DNA from: Fimbriimonadaceae bacterium
Lineage (GTDB): Bacteria > Armatimonadota > Fimbriimonadia > Fimbriimonadales > Fimbriimonadaceae
Length of the DNA: 64,000 nt
Reading direction: 5' to 3'
Assembly: GCA_019454145.1 (NCBI GenBank)
Contig: CP075366.1
Span: 1,591,564 to 1,655,563 of the forward strand
Shown here in pieces: positions 17,881 through 26,532 of this stretch (within the stretch, counting starts at the first letter, position 1; each line of letters begins with the position of its first letter). The position numbers and the translations under genes are program-made. The notes under the pieces were generated by a model that saw nothing but the letters and a program-made list of their open reading frames with translations, was not told the DNA's origin and did not search any database.

Positions 17881-19368
17881 TTAACCGATTCGATCGGTCA
17901 ATGTGAGACGAGTTGTTGATCCGCCTTCATATCGGTTCACAACTACGGTCACTATGTCGCCCCAACTAACGTTTTCAAGGATCTTGCCAACCTCGCTGAC
18001 ATCCTTGATGGGTTCACCATTGAGCTCTACCAAAACATCACCTACTTTTACGCCAACTTTGTCAGCAAAGCTACCCGCCACAACTTGATAGACCACTGTG
18101 CCTTTTACATCTGATGGCAGTTTGAACTGACTCCGTACTGTAGGATCAGCTAATCGCAATCCGACGCCTAACCGAACTGGAACATCCATGTTAGGGGTTT
18201 GGGGCTGAAAATTACCGAACGGGTTTCCAGTTTCTGGCATTTGCCGCGTCAGTTGTTGTCGAACCGGTGCTTCAAGTTTCAGGCTTGCGGATTTCTTCTT
18301 ACCGTCGCGAACATAGTCAATATTTACTTGATCGCCAGGAGAAGATTTGTAGAGAGCAACCCGAAGCTCAAGTTCATTTTCTAAGGTTTTACCGTTAAAC
18401 GAGGTGATGACGTCGTTCTTTTGCAGGCCAGCTTGAGCGGTTGGGCCAGATTCTTCCACGCCTTCGACATAAGCGCCGCCATTCACTTTGAGATCTGACT
18501 TTTCAAATGCGGTCAATTCTCTAATATAAGCACCTAGTACGCCTCGATCAAATTTGCCGTTGGCGATCAGTTCGTCCGCTACTGCGCGAACGACATTGCT
18601 CGGGATCGAAAAACCAATACCAGCGCTGGCTTGAGTGGTGGAAACGATTGTGCTGTTGACACCAATGACCTCGCCATCAATATCAAGAAGCGGTCCACCG
18701 CTGTTACCTGGGTTAATCGGGGCATCGGTCTGAATCAAGCCAGAATATCCACGGCTTCCACCAAGGCGAGGATCAGCAACTACGCTTCCTCGACCGAGTG
18801 CACTGACGTGACCAACTGTAACTGTATCATCTAAACCAAATGGTGAACCTACGGCAATTGCAAATTCTCCAACCCGCACATTACGGCTATCGGCTAGTGG
18901 CAAAGCAGATAAATTGTTTGCCTCCACTTTTACAATGGCAAGGTCAATCTGATCGTCTTCCGCCAAAATAACTCTGCCTTTGACCGTTCTTCCATCTGGC
19001 AAAGCAACATCTACTTCTTTCGCTCCACCTACAACGTGGTCGTTGGTGATAATCCATCCATCTGAACGGTAAACGAAGCCAGAACCACTTCCACCGGATG
19101 GGCTACTGATACTCACTACACCCGCTGAAGCAGCGGCCGAAATTGTTGCGAACGTATCATCCAGTTCACGGAGAATATCCATGCCACGTGTACTAGCTCC
19201 TTTTGTGGCATCAATATCGCGAGCTAATTTGATTGGTAAGTCCACCCCTGATTTGCTGACCAGGCTTCCGATAGGATTAGTTCCGCCGGACTGGTTCAAC
19301 CCATAAACAAGACCTGCGCCAGCTAGAACGGCGCCGATCGCGATGACCAAAAAAGGTTTCTTCAACAT
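17881..19368 (-). CDS. HtrA/DegP-type periplasmic serine protease with two PDZ domains
   Basis: About 495 residues from the ATG at 19368, which begins a signal anchor (KKPFLVIAIGAVLAGAGLVYGL). The trypsin-like domain carries the triad His111 (TNDHVVGG), Asp142 (DLAIVK) and Ser223 (NPGNSGGPLL). Two PDZ domains follow: one with GPTAQAGLQKNDVI and one with GSFADKVGVKVGDVL. HtrA degrades or refolds misfolded envelope proteins. It is the last gene of a run with sigma factor, anti-sigma and RseB-like genes, the classic envelope-stress arrangement, with an 84-base gap after the RseB-like gene. Confidence 0.96.
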   Translation of the reverse strand: MLKKPFLVIAIGAVLAGAGLVYGLNQSGGTNPIGSLVSKSGVDLPIKLARDIDATKGASTRGMDILRELDDTFATISAAASAGVVSISSPSGGSGSGFVYRSDGWIITNDHVVGGAKEVDVALPDGRTVKGRVILAEDDQIDLAIVKVEANNLSALPLADSRNVRVGEFAIAVGSPFGLDDTVTVGHVSALGRGSVVADPRLGGSRGYSGLIQTDAPINPGNSGGPLLDIDGEVIGVNSTIVSTTQASAGIGFSIPSNVVRAVADELIANGKFDRGVLGAYIRELTAFEKSDLKVNGGAYVEGVEESGPTAQAGLQKNDVITSFNGKTLENELELRVALYKSSPGDQVNIDYVRDGKKKSASLKLEAPVRQQLTRQMPETGNPFGNFQPQTPNMDVPVRLGVGLRLADPTVRSQFKLPSDVKGTVVYQVVAGSFADKVGVKVGDVLVELNGEPIKDVSEVGKILENVSWGDIVTVVVNRYEGGSTTRLTLTDRIG

Positions 19369-19452
19369 GATTTGTAACTCACTCAATTCATCAAGAAAAT
19401 CAATCTGATGTTCTTGCAATAACTGACAAGACGCAAGAACCGTTCCGGGGTC

Positions 19453-20415
19453 CTACTGACTCGCAATAAACGCATCGAGAATTTGATCGGAAGCGTTTGG
19501 TGGGCAGTCGCCTGCAATAGCGAGAGCAATGTCGCGCCTCCTATCGACTTTTCGAACCTTGATACCAAAGGTTTCCGGGGTTTGTCCACCGTTGTATTTC
19601 CATTGATAAACGTGGGCAGTAGCCAAGCCATCGGACATCCGAGTCACAAAAAATGGATTGCTTTCTGATCCCACTAGCTGCTGAACAAAAATCTGAAAAT
19701 TAAATGGCATTCGGTCAACCTGGAGTGGTCTAAATCCTAGAAGACTTGCGGCGTACTTCATGTCTTTGACCGCCTTTGGCCCCCAAATTTGTTTCGACCT
19801 CACTTCTCGAGGCACATCGGGATCAAGGCTGATTTCTCCACCATTAGCCAACTTGAGATCAACGAGTTCAAAAAGTTTAATTGTTCTGCCCTCGGCTGTG
19901 GCTTCATACACATGGGTCAGTGGGAGTTGCTGGTCTACTATCATCACGCGAGTACCCATTTCGGAGTACTTTGCTTTGAGCGACAGAGTCATCACCGGTC
20001 TGCCAAGCCGTGTCCCAGATGAATCTGTGATCGTCACTTTGTAATTCTGTTCGGCCCATTTTGCTAGGGTGTCACCGGACGGGAAAAATGTGTAAAAAGA
20101 AGGCCGGACAAGAATAGTTTTTTGATCTGGAATGTACTGTTTTAATACTTTTCCATCGTCAATAAACACTTGCCCCTGTGATGTACTCGGATGGATGACT
20201 GTGCTCTTACTGCCCTTATCTTTGCTGACCTGGATTGCCATCAGCATTGGTTCTTCATCCCATTGCTGTCGTCGCGCAACCATAGTGCCAGTGAAATCGA
20301 ATTTATCGTTAAGTACGCGGCGTAAGGTATCGCCGACCCGGTCGCCTTGGGCAACCGACCCTCCACCAGCGAGCATTAGCGCACTGGTCATCAGTGTCAA
20401 AAGTGTGCGTCTCAC
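19453..20415 (-). CDS. RseB/MucB-like sigma-E regulatory protein
   Basis: A 320-residue exported protein with a signal peptide (residues 1-23). The N-terminal two thirds read as a lipoprotein-carrier-like beta domain (FTGTMVARRQQWDEEPM, VLKQYIPDQKTILVRPSF), as in RseB, MucB and LolA/LolB-type folds. A smaller C-terminal domain follows. In proteobacteria RseB binds the periplasmic part of RseA and senses lipid or LPS species, delaying RseA cleavage. Here it lies 13 bases after the anti-sigma gene and before htrA, which supports the same role. Sequence identity is too low to decide which ligand it senses. Confidence 0.78.
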   Translation of the reverse strand: MRRTLLTLMTSALMLAGGGSVAQGDRVGDTLRRVLNDKFDFTGTMVARRQQWDEEPMLMAIQVSKDKGSKSTVIHPSTSQGQVFIDDGKVLKQYIPDQKTILVRPSFYTFFPSGDTLAKWAEQNYKVTITDSSGTRLGRPVMTLSLKAKYSEMGTRVMIVDQQLPLTHVYEATAEGRTIKLFELVDLKLANGGEISLDPDVPREVRSKQIWGPKAVKDMKYAASLLGFRPLQVDRMPFNFQIFVQQLVGSESNPFFVTRMSDGLATAHVYQWKYNGGQTPETFGIKVRKVDRRRDIALAIAGDCPPNASDQILDAFIASQ

Positions 20416-20428
20416 GAGACTTTAATTC

Positions 20429-20881
20429 TTATTCCGGAGCACTTGCTAGGTTAACGGGCATATAAACTGGTGCACCTGACGCGCTGTCTCCTACTGTTCT
20501 GACGTCTGTCGCTACCATTTCATCGGCAGGAACAAGACCGTTTGTGCCACCTTGCCTTACTTGAATCCACTGCATCAGAGCAAAGGTAAGAAAAAGCATT
20601 GCGGCCGCCATGGAAGTAGAGACAATAATTCCCTTTTTAGAAATTGATGGTGCCGCGTCATCTGCAAATACCGTTGCTTTGACTTGGTCTAATAAGTCAT
20701 CTGATGGTTCTACTGAAGGCAACGTTGAAAGGATGTGCTTAACGCGGCGCAGTTCTTCAAACTCAAGCTCACAGCTCGCGCATTGGGAAATATGCTCTCG
20801 CATCAGATAGGCTTCTTCACCCGTCATCTCGCGGTCAATGTATGCAGAGAGCAAACTCTTTATTCGGTGGCAATTACTCAA
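20429..20881 (-). CDS. ZAS-type (zf-HC2) membrane anti-sigma factor
   Basis: A 150-residue protein. The N-terminal zinc anti-sigma domain shows H30-x3-C34-x2-C37 (REHISQCASC), with an upstream CHRIKSLLSAYIDREM stretch usual for this family. A single membrane helix spans about residues 84-106, and a short alanine/serine-rich periplasmic tail follows. It should hold the adjacent sigma factor inactive at the membrane until regulated proteolysis. Its start overlaps the sigma factor stop by four bases (ATGA-type overlap), a sign of translational coupling and fixed stoichiometry. Confidence 0.92.
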   Translation of the reverse strand: MSNCHRIKSLLSAYIDREMTGEEAYLMREHISQCASCELEFEELRRVKHILSTLPSVEPSDDLLDQVKATVFADDAAPSISKKGIIVSTSMAAAMLFLTFALMQWIQVRQGGTNGLVPADEMVATDVRTVGDSASGAPVYMPVNLASAPE

Positions 20882-21468
20882 TTTGAAACCTCCGGCAGTG
20901 AATCGGGGAACGAAGCCTGCAAATATTCTTTCATTTGCTTTCGACCACGATGAATTCGAGAACGGACTGTTCCAACCGATGTATCCATCACGTCCGCAAT
21001 CTCTTCGTAGCTCATACCATCAATATCGGCAAGAATGACCGCCATTCTGAATTCGGGGGTCATTGCCTTAAGAGCAAGTTGAAACGGCTCGTCGAGGCTG
21101 TTGGAAACCAAACTATGGTCAGCCTGCTTGGAATCATCGGCGATTTCCCAAGTGGTTCCTGTTTCTGGATTTCCTTGGTCGATGCTTACCGTTCTCAATC
21201 TTGAGTTCTTCCGAACACTGTCAATGTGGATGTTGGTCATGATTCGATAGAGCCATGATGTGAAAGGCATGGTTTCATCGTATCGATGGAAAAACCTGTA
21301 TGCCCGAACGTATGTTTCTTGGAGTAAATCCTCTGCATCAACGCGGTTCGACGTAAAACGATAAGCCATTTGATAAGCCTGCCGGTAAGAATCCGACATT
21401 AACTTTTCAAACAGCGGTTTTCTTTCTTCCGCTGGTTTCGAAAAGGATTTAATCCACGACACAATCAC
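20878..21468 (-). CDS. ECF RNA polymerase sigma factor, RpoE-like
   Basis: About 196 residues. The GTG at 21468 is preferred because AAGGAG (21477-21482) sits eight bases upstream; a TTG at 21489 is also in frame. Region 2 is visible as QMAYRFTSNRVDAEDLLQETYVRAYRFF and region 4 as LADIDGMSYEEIADVMDTSVGTVRSRIHRGRKQM. There is no region 1.1 or 3, so it is an ECF (group 4) sigma factor. Together with the next three genes it makes a sigma-E / anti-sigma / RseB / HtrA unit. It probably drives its own operon, but no promoter motif was verified. Confidence 0.94.
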   Translation of the reverse strand: MIVSWIKSFSKPAEERKPLFEKLMSDSYRQAYQMAYRFTSNRVDAEDLLQETYVRAYRFFHRYDETMPFTSWLYRIMTNIHIDSVRKNSRLRTVSIDQGNPETGTTWEIADDSKQADHSLVSNSLDEPFQLALKAMTPEFRMAVILADIDGMSYEEIADVMDTSVGTVRSRIHRGRKQMKEYLQASFPDSLPEVSN

Positions 21469-21492
21469 TCCAACTACTCCTTGTTTCAACCA

Positions 21493-22404
21493 CTACTGGG
21501 AAACATTCCTGCTCAGTTCCCTATTGTGTACGAGTATTGTGCCAAATAGCACGTCAAACCCAATTCCAGCGTTGCCGTAACCAAGAATCATGCGGCAAAG
21601 GTCGGAGCAAGCGGTTGCTACTGATGGGTCGTAGGGTCGCACTGAGAGCCACCAGCGTGCGACTAATTCTGCGATATACACTTGAGATTCACGAATTGAA
21701 AGAACTGTTGATTTAGATAACTCTTCGGCTATTTTTCTGGTTTCTTCCGAAAATTTTACGGCAGCCATGGGAGGGGCCTCAAGGCTCAATTGTAGCAAAT
21801 CCCACAGCTTTGTATGGCAATCCACGTTCTCACGAATAAACTGTAGCTCGCCCTTGTTCTTGCCCCAGGCGATTTCTAATGGAAGTTGAGGTGGATGTTC
21901 CTCCCATTGTTCAAATGGGGCGGCAACGCAAAGGCATCGTGATCTAATAGTAGGAAGCACTCGACCAAGATTTGTGGTCGTCAAAACCGTTCTCGCATAG
22001 CCTGGTAGTTCCTCCAATGTTTTAAGGAATGCGTTGGAAGCTTCACTATTCAACCGCTCGGCGTGCTCAATCCAAACCGCTTTTTTCTGCATCATTAATG
22101 GGCGAGTGCGAAAGTATTCGACGACTGGAATCACAGGATTTTCGTCTTCATCAGGAGATTTCACTCGCACAATGTTTTTGAGGACGATTTGGTTACCTGC
22201 TCCCGATGAAACAATTTTCTGAGCATCAACTTCGCGTGCAAAATCGATTCCAGCAACGGTATCGCCCTTCAGCCAAAAAGAAACAAGCTGATGGGCAGCT
22301 TCGGCTAACTGTTCAGAATCGCTGCCGTAGACTAAAATCGCTTGCGGATCGGCTGTTCCGGATGCAATGCGTTGAATCAGCCTCGAAATGCCAAGACCTT
22401 CCAT
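21493..22404 (-). CDS. holB: DNA polymerase III delta-prime subunit-like protein
   Basis: A 303-residue protein of the clamp-loader delta-prime type. The most diagnostic segment is the AAA+ core WIEHAERLNSEASNAFLKTLEELP, followed by TVLTTTNLGRVLPTIRSRC with the arginine-finger SRC motif. The N-terminal P-loop is degraded (VYGSDSEQLAEAAH), as expected for the non-ATP-binding delta-prime. The C-terminal helical domain is weakly conserved. It helps load the beta sliding clamp at forks. Its start overlaps the stop of the c-di-AMP receptor gene by one base; the same two genes are near-neighbours in Bacillus subtilis (yaaQ/darA and holB). Confidence 0.88.
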   Translation of the reverse strand: MEGLGISRLIQRIASGTADPQAILVYGSDSEQLAEAAHQLVSFWLKGDTVAGIDFAREVDAQKIVSSGAGNQIVLKNIVRVKSPDEDENPVIPVVEYFRTRPLMMQKKAVWIEHAERLNSEASNAFLKTLEELPGYARTVLTTTNLGRVLPTIRSRCLCVAAPFEQWEEHPPQLPLEIAWGKNKGELQFIRENVDCHTKLWDLLQLSLEAPPMAAVKFSEETRKIAEELSKSTVLSIRESQVYIAELVARWWLSVRPYDPSVATACSDLCRMILGYGNAGIGFDVLFGTILVHNRELSRNVSQ

Positions 22405-22733
22405 TAGAACCGGCAGTACTGTTCGACATCCATAACAAACATTACTGCACCCCCAACAGGAACTCGGACTGGATTTGGCAATAAGCCGCCGGGTGCTCCC
22501 GAATCAAATGGGGCAACGTTGACCATTTGTTCTCGCTGTTCGCAATTTTCTTGAATGACCGACTTGAGTTTTTCGAGGTCATGTTCCTCCACCCCTACCA
22601 AAATCGTTGTATTGCCTTCGCGCAAAAATCCTCCCGATGACCCGATGATCGTGAATTTGAACCCAGATTTCACCATTTCGTCGGTTACCCGATTTCGATC
22701 ACGGTTGTGAACAACGCAAACAACAAGCTTCAT
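22404..22733 (-). CDS. darA: PII-like cyclic-di-AMP receptor homologue (DarA/PstA, YaaQ family)
   Basis: A 109-residue protein whose length and motifs match the DarA/PstA (DUF970) family: KLVVCVVHNRD at the start, FTIIGSSGGFLREGNTTILVG in the T-loop/B-loop region, and VGGAVMFVMDV at the end. In Bacillus and Listeria these trimeric PII-like proteins bind c-di-AMP; the downstream targets are unknown. It is the first gene of the run with holB and the sigma-E operon. No diadenylate cyclase gene is in this window, so binding is inferred from family only. Confidence 0.9.
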   Translation of the reverse strand: MKLVVCVVHNRDRNRVTDEMVKSGFKFTIIGSSGGFLREGNTTILVGVEEHDLEKLKSVIQENCEQREQMVNVAPFDSGAPGGLLPNPVRVPVGGAVMFVMDVEQYCRF

Positions 22734-22786
22734 TTATAACTCTATTGTAGCTAAGGTCGCAAGTTATCCCAAGTTCCAAAAAATAA

Positions 22787-22818
22787 TCATCCTCCCGTTG
22801 GATTTAACGGGAGGATGA
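22787..22818 (-). terminator. Intrinsic terminator of the first DUF1559 gene
   Basis: A perfect 13-bp stem (22787-22799 with 22806-22818) and six-base loop. On the minus strand TTATTTTTT follows. It lies 22 bases below the stop of the pseudopilin gene. Confidence 0.9.
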
Positions 22819-22839
22819 AAGAGCTAAATTGAGCTTAGC

Positions 22840-23721
22840 TTATGGACAGGCTTGAACGCCGGCCTTCCATGGATCCCACATGGAATCGGTTGGCTTATCG
22901 CGGAGATCCCACATAACGGTCTTGTAGTTAGAAGCCTTTGCGTGGCTATCTGCGTGGATGACAACCAAAGCGCCGCTGTATCGTTGCTCGATCGCCTTTT
23001 CAGCTTCTGCATCGGTTGGGTAAACGGTTGCAGAACCATTCCAGTTGAACAGGTAGCTGTTACCCAAGTTCTTCCAGTACTGAGGTCGATCGGTTGAGGT
23101 ACATGCAGTGGTCCAAGAAGTTCGACCAGTGAACAACCGAAGGTTGCCATTAAACCGAGGCAGAGCGTTGTAATAGCTGGCATCTACGAGAACCAAGGTG
23201 TTTGCCACGTTTTCGATAGAAGTATGTGACATTGAGTTGCCTCCATCAGATTCGAAAATGACAGTGTTGGAAGCAAGTGAGTTTTGACCGCCGTAGCTTC
23301 GGAAAGCTGGTTCTTGACCTGCTCCGGATGGATCGTAGTTCACCCAAGATTTAGGGTTACCTGGTGATCTGAAGATCGCATCGTTCTTTACATAAGGGCG
23401 AAGAATTTGGTTCCAGAACGTTCGGGTTCGAGCGTTTGCGCCCCACAGAGTGGTACATGCGGCAGGATAACCAGATCCACCAGCTGCAACACACTTGGTG
23501 TAGTCTGGGTTAGGCTCGGTGGTTCGGTAAAGGTACAGAACGTCGTCGTAGTCTGCAAGGTAGATGTGCTGTGCGGTACCAACTTGCTTAGCTTGAGCAA
23601 GACCTTGGGTTTTCTTAGCGGCTTGCTTTGCTTGAGCAAAAACAGGGAACAAGATGGCTGCCAAAATGGCAATGATCGCAATCACGACCAATAGTTCGAT
23701 GAGGGTAAATGCTTTTCGCAT
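22840..23721 (-). CDS. Type II secretion pseudopilin-like DUF1559 protein (copy 1)
   Basis: A 293-residue protein beginning with a type IV prepilin leader and helix: [17 protein letters not shown], followed by an alanine/phenylalanine-rich stretch. Cleavage before F5 by a prepilin peptidase is expected, with E10 of the mature-helix pattern present. The body is a DUF1559 C-terminal domain with an HADSHAKA segment, a variant of the H-x9-DG motif. Such proteins are abundant in planctomycetes and armatimonads; they are thought to form surface pseudopili or secretion filaments. Unlike the other two copies, no small lipoprotein gene follows; a terminator does. Confidence 0.9.
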   Translation of the reverse strand: MRKAFTLIELLVVIAIIAILAAILFPVFAQAKQAAKKTQGLAQAKQVGTAQHIYLADYDDVLYLYRTTEPNPDYTKCVAAGGSGYPAACTTLWGANARTRTFWNQILRPYVKNDAIFRSPGNPKSWVNYDPSGAGQEPAFRSYGGQNSLASNTVIFESDGGNSMSHTSIENVANTLVLVDASYYNALPRFNGNLRLFTGRTSWTTACTSTDRPQYWKNLGNSYLFNWNGSATVYPTDAEAEKAIEQRYSGALVVIHADSHAKASNYKTVMWDLRDKPTDSMWDPWKAGVQACP

Positions 23722-23946
23722 GGGAATGGGTTTCCTTGCCTCCCCAAGCGGAGAAGCAACTCAAGCATCATTTTAATACTTTATGTTATGAAATGATTAA
23801 CAAAATGAGCCGAATTTTGTTGCTTCTATAACAACCTGGCATAATCCCCAGCAATTTGATCTAATTTCTATGTGGAAAATTGCAAGTTCAGTAGAAAAAA
23901 TTTACCGCAAACGGCCCACCTAGACACTAATTGTAATCCTCATTAC

Positions 23947-23985
23947 ACTTGTGGTCGAGTTCAACTCATGAACTCGACCACAAGT
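23947..23985. repeat. Long perfect hairpin after the 50-aa lipoprotein gene
   Basis: A perfect 17-bp stem (23947-23963 with 23969-23985) and five-base loop lies seven bases beyond the lipoprotein stop codon. No T run follows on the minus strand, so it may be a factor-independent stabiliser or an atypical terminator. Confidence 0.65.
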
Positions 23986-23991
23986 CATTAT

Positions 23992-24144
23992 CTATCGACC
24001 ATTCGGGTCAGGCACAGGATCATTAGGATCACGACCCGCGTTTTGATAAGATTGAACGTCATTGGAATCAACTTCGGTTTTTGCACAACCTGAGATGATT
24101 CCGAGAGCTAGCAATCCAAGGATCAGTAAGCTCAACTTATTCAT
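23992..24144 (-). CDS. Small lipoprotein coupled to DUF1559 copy 2
   Basis: A 50-residue lipoprotein. The signal peptide ends in the lipobox IISGC20, and the mature part is a 30-residue hydrophilic tail (AKTEVDSNDVQSYQNAG then DPNDPVPDPNGR). The ATG overlaps the stop of the upstream pseudopilin gene in a TAATG pattern, so translation is almost surely coupled. No homologue is recognised. Its tail is too short for a fold and could be a pilin-associated anchor, assembly factor or chaperone; that is inference from the arrangement only. Confidence 0.75.
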   Translation of the reverse strand: MNKLSLLILGLLALGIISGCAKTEVDSNDVQSYQNAGRDPNDPVPDPNGR

Positions 24145-25055
24145 TATTGACCCAATGCCCAAAGCGGGTAGTTGATGTCCAAATTTGGAACAACAGATCC
24201 GCCCGTGTAGAGCCATGCGTTTGTAGCGTTTCGGCAGTTTGAACCGAGGTTTGCTGGGAACGATGCTCCAGGGTTGTATTCGGCCAAGGTTGGGGTTTCC
24301 GCCAAGAACTTTTTCACTTGGTAGAACTTGGCGTGACCATCCGCGAAACCAAGAATTAATCCTCCAGCTGGTGCTGCTACGGGATCAACTTCTTCGGTAG
24401 TGCTGCATCCGCCTGCATTCTTGAGGAAGATTGCGCGCCAGTATTCGCGAACTGCCATGTTATAAGTGGTTTGATTATTAGGTTGACCACTTTGTACTGC
24501 GAGAGGCGCAGCATAGGTGTGTGGGAATTCGCCCAGTATCCATGCGCTTGCCGTATCTGGAATACCAGTTTGGCTACCACCGGTCCACGGTGTTGCGATA
24601 ATCGGGGCCGAGCCAACTGAAGCTCCAACTAAGCCAAGGTTCAATGCAAAAGAATTCAAAACTTGACCGTTTGTACTCCACTGAGTAGCATCCTTGATCC
24701 GAAGAGGATGATCAAATATTTGAACATTCTTGATGTAAGGCATTACGTACTTTTGCCAAGTTTGCCAAGTCATGCTGTGACCGAATCCTGTGCCGCTGGA
24801 ACAACGGAGCACACCGTCATTTAGCTTGGAGTTGATCGAACTGTTTAGTTCGCAACCAGAGCGGCGTGGATATTGATCGTCGTAGTCAGCAATGTAGAGG
24901 ATCAGCGAGGTGCTAATCTGCTTTTGGTTAGAGATCGCTTGAGTCTTTTTCGCAGCGACCTTAGCTTGCGCGAAGACGGGGAACAAGATTGCGGCGAGAA
25001 TAGCAATGATCGCAATTACGACCAAAAGCTCAATGAGGGTGAATGCTTTTCGCAT
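24144..25055 (-). CDS. Type II secretion pseudopilin-like DUF1559 protein (copy 2)
   Basis: A 303-residue protein with the same [17 protein letters not shown] leader and helix as copy 1 and an LILGFADGHAKFYQVKKFL segment carrying the DUF1559 H-x9-DG-like motif. Several cysteines in the body could form disulfides (GCELN, LRCSSG, GGCST, NCRNATN). It is exported and processed by a prepilin peptidase not seen in the window. Its stop codon is shared in a TAATG overlap with the small lipoprotein gene. Confidence 0.9.
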   Translation of the reverse strand: MRKAFTLIELLVVIAIIAILAAILFPVFAQAKVAAKKTQAISNQKQISTSLILYIADYDDQYPRRSGCELNSSINSKLNDGVLRCSSGTGFGHSMTWQTWQKYVMPYIKNVQIFDHPLRIKDATQWSTNGQVLNSFALNLGLVGASVGSAPIIATPWTGGSQTGIPDTASAWILGEFPHTYAAPLAVQSGQPNNQTTYNMAVREYWRAIFLKNAGGCSTTEEVDPVAAPAGGLILGFADGHAKFYQVKKFLAETPTLAEYNPGASFPANLGSNCRNATNAWLYTGGSVVPNLDINYPLWALGQ

Positions 25056-25211
25056 AAGAAATGATTCCCGTGCGCAAGTGGCTCACGCACTATTCCCCTT
25101 TAGTCTGCCATAACCCCCTTTCGGGTTTCATTAAGGACAGGTCTTGAACGGAAAAAGCTACGCATGCCATCCCCTAAATTAGGGCAAACGTCTCACAAAT
25201 CACGGTATACA

Positions 25212-25246
25212 GTGCCTTGCCAAATTAAGGCAAGGCACGTTTTTTA
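25212..25246 (+). terminator. Hairpin with plus-strand T run below the 78-aa lipoprotein gene
   Basis: A 10-bp stem (25212-25221 with 25229-25238), loop of seven bases, then GTTTTTTAG on the plus strand. The T run is on the plus strand, whereas the neighbouring genes are on the minus strand, so it may work on an unannotated plus-strand transcript from 25.06-25.21 kb or act bidirectionally. Confidence 0.6.
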
Positions 25247-25250
25247 GTTA

Positions 25251-25487
25251 TTAAACGCCGTCTTGCGCTCCCGGCTGACGGCGAGCTTCTTCAGCCGCTT
25301 TTTGTTGCTCCAGTTCCGCGCCACGTCCAGCTTTGATCATTGCGTCCTCATACGCCTCTTGAGACATTTCCTTACGGACTTGCTCACTTTCTTCGGTCGT
25401 AATTGTTGACTCATCATCGCATCCAACTATTACGCCTACTAAGCTAACTAGGAGCAACAAGCTAAGTAGTTTCGCAATCCGATTCAT
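25251..25487 (-). CDS. Small lipoprotein coupled to DUF1559 copy 3
   Basis: A 78-residue lipoprotein from the ATG at 25487. The signal peptide ends in the lipobox VIVGC23. The mature part is charged and probably helical (TEESEQVRKEMSQEAYEDAM then LEQQKAAEEARRQ), unlike the proline-rich tail of the other lipoprotein. It overlaps the upstream pseudopilin stop in the same TAATG way. Family unknown. The repeated pilin-then-lipoprotein order argues that the pairing matters. Confidence 0.75.
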   Translation of the reverse strand: MNRIAKLLSLLLLVSLVGVIVGCDDESTITTEESEQVRKEMSQEAYEDAMIKAGRGAELEQQKAAEEARRQPGAQDGV

Positions 25488-26446
25488 TAGCCACCAAATC
25501 CCCACATGGGATAGTCAATATTGATGTTGGGCTTGTTGCTGATGCCAACGTTTCCACTGATGCCTGAGAACGAACAGTTGAGGTTTGCGCCGAACGTTAC
25601 GGTCGCTCCGTATTCAGCAAGGGTCGGAGTTCGTGAGAGGAACTTTGCTGCTGGCATCGCTTTGGCACTGCTATCCGCAAATCCTAGAGTCACCATTCCG
25701 CTACTGGTTTTCCGGTTATCTGGCTCCACACCACTGGTGCCGTTGACGCAGTCTGCGGCAGTTCCCTTCATCAAGCGGTATCGCCAGAATTCTCGGTAAG
25801 CAACCGGATAGGTTTCCTGAACGTTGACAAATGGGTCAACCGTAGCGTGGGTGATGTGCGCGGTTCCGTGCGACCCGATTTCCATGAGCAGAAATGTTTC
25901 GGAAACACTTGGAATTGCGGTCATATTTCCGTTGATCCATGAGTTGCGGAATGCACCATTGCGATTCAGGCCACCAGGACCGTAAGTGTTAAGTGCTCCG
26001 GTGATTCCAGTATTCAAACCAAATTGGTCGATGATGTTGTTTTGAAGCCATGCAGCTTCGTTGCGCTGTCGTGTGGGCAAGAAGAAAATGCTGGTGTTCT
26101 TAACGTACGGCATGATCCACGCCTGCCAGGTGAAGTGATTTTTGCGATAAAGAAATCCGTTTGCCCCTGCCGATGAGGTGCATCCTGCACCGTTTGCATT
26201 GAACGGCACATTGGACAACGACTTGTTCATCAGTTCCGGTGTACAGTCGTCATTTCGGGGAAGGATGTCGTCGTAATCGGCGACATAGATGTGAAGTCCG
26301 GTTCCCACTTGTTTAATACTGCTGAGCGAAGCGGTTCGCTTAGCGGCGACTTTGGCCTGGGCGAAAACGGGGAACAGAATGGCGGCGAGGATGGCGATAA
26401 TGGCGATAACAACCAAAAGCTCGATCAAGGTGAATGCTTTTTTCAT
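25487..26446 (-). CDS. Type II secretion pseudopilin-like DUF1559 protein (copy 3)
   Basis: A 319-residue protein with leader [17 protein letters not shown] and the same first helix as the other two copies. The C-terminal DUF1559 motif is eroded: LGFADSSAKAMPAAKFL lacks the glycine-histidine seen in copy 2. A GGGAGG ribosome-binding site sits about nine bases before the ATG. The three genes are consecutive on the minus strand, each with its own upstream gap, so they may be transcribed separately. Their shared N-terminus is close to identical, the bodies only loosely similar. Confidence 0.9.
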   Translation of the reverse strand: MKKAFTLIELLVVIAIIAILAAILFPVFAQAKVAAKRTASLSSIKQVGTGLHIYVADYDDILPRNDDCTPELMNKSLSNVPFNANGAGCTSSAGANGFLYRKNHFTWQAWIMPYVKNTSIFFLPTRQRNEAAWLQNNIIDQFGLNTGITGALNTYGPGGLNRNGAFRNSWINGNMTAIPSVSETFLLMEIGSHGTAHITHATVDPFVNVQETYPVAYREFWRYRLMKGTAADCVNGTSGVEPDNRKTSSGMVTLGFADSSAKAMPAAKFLSRTPTLAEYGATVTFGANLNCSFSGISGNVGISNKPNINIDYPMWGFGG

Positions 26447-26532
26447 GGGGGAATGCCTCCCACTGAGTGTTTCGCACGAATCCGAACCTTAATATTATTG
26501 CAAAGTTAACTAATTTTATTAATAACTGTGCC

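Noticed and set aside
25056-25250. Fluoride or GEMM riboswitch in the leader of the second pilin gene
   Set aside because: GGGGATGGCATG looks like part of a crcB motif, but the 3' conserved elements are missing and there is no fluoride or c-di-GMP gene.
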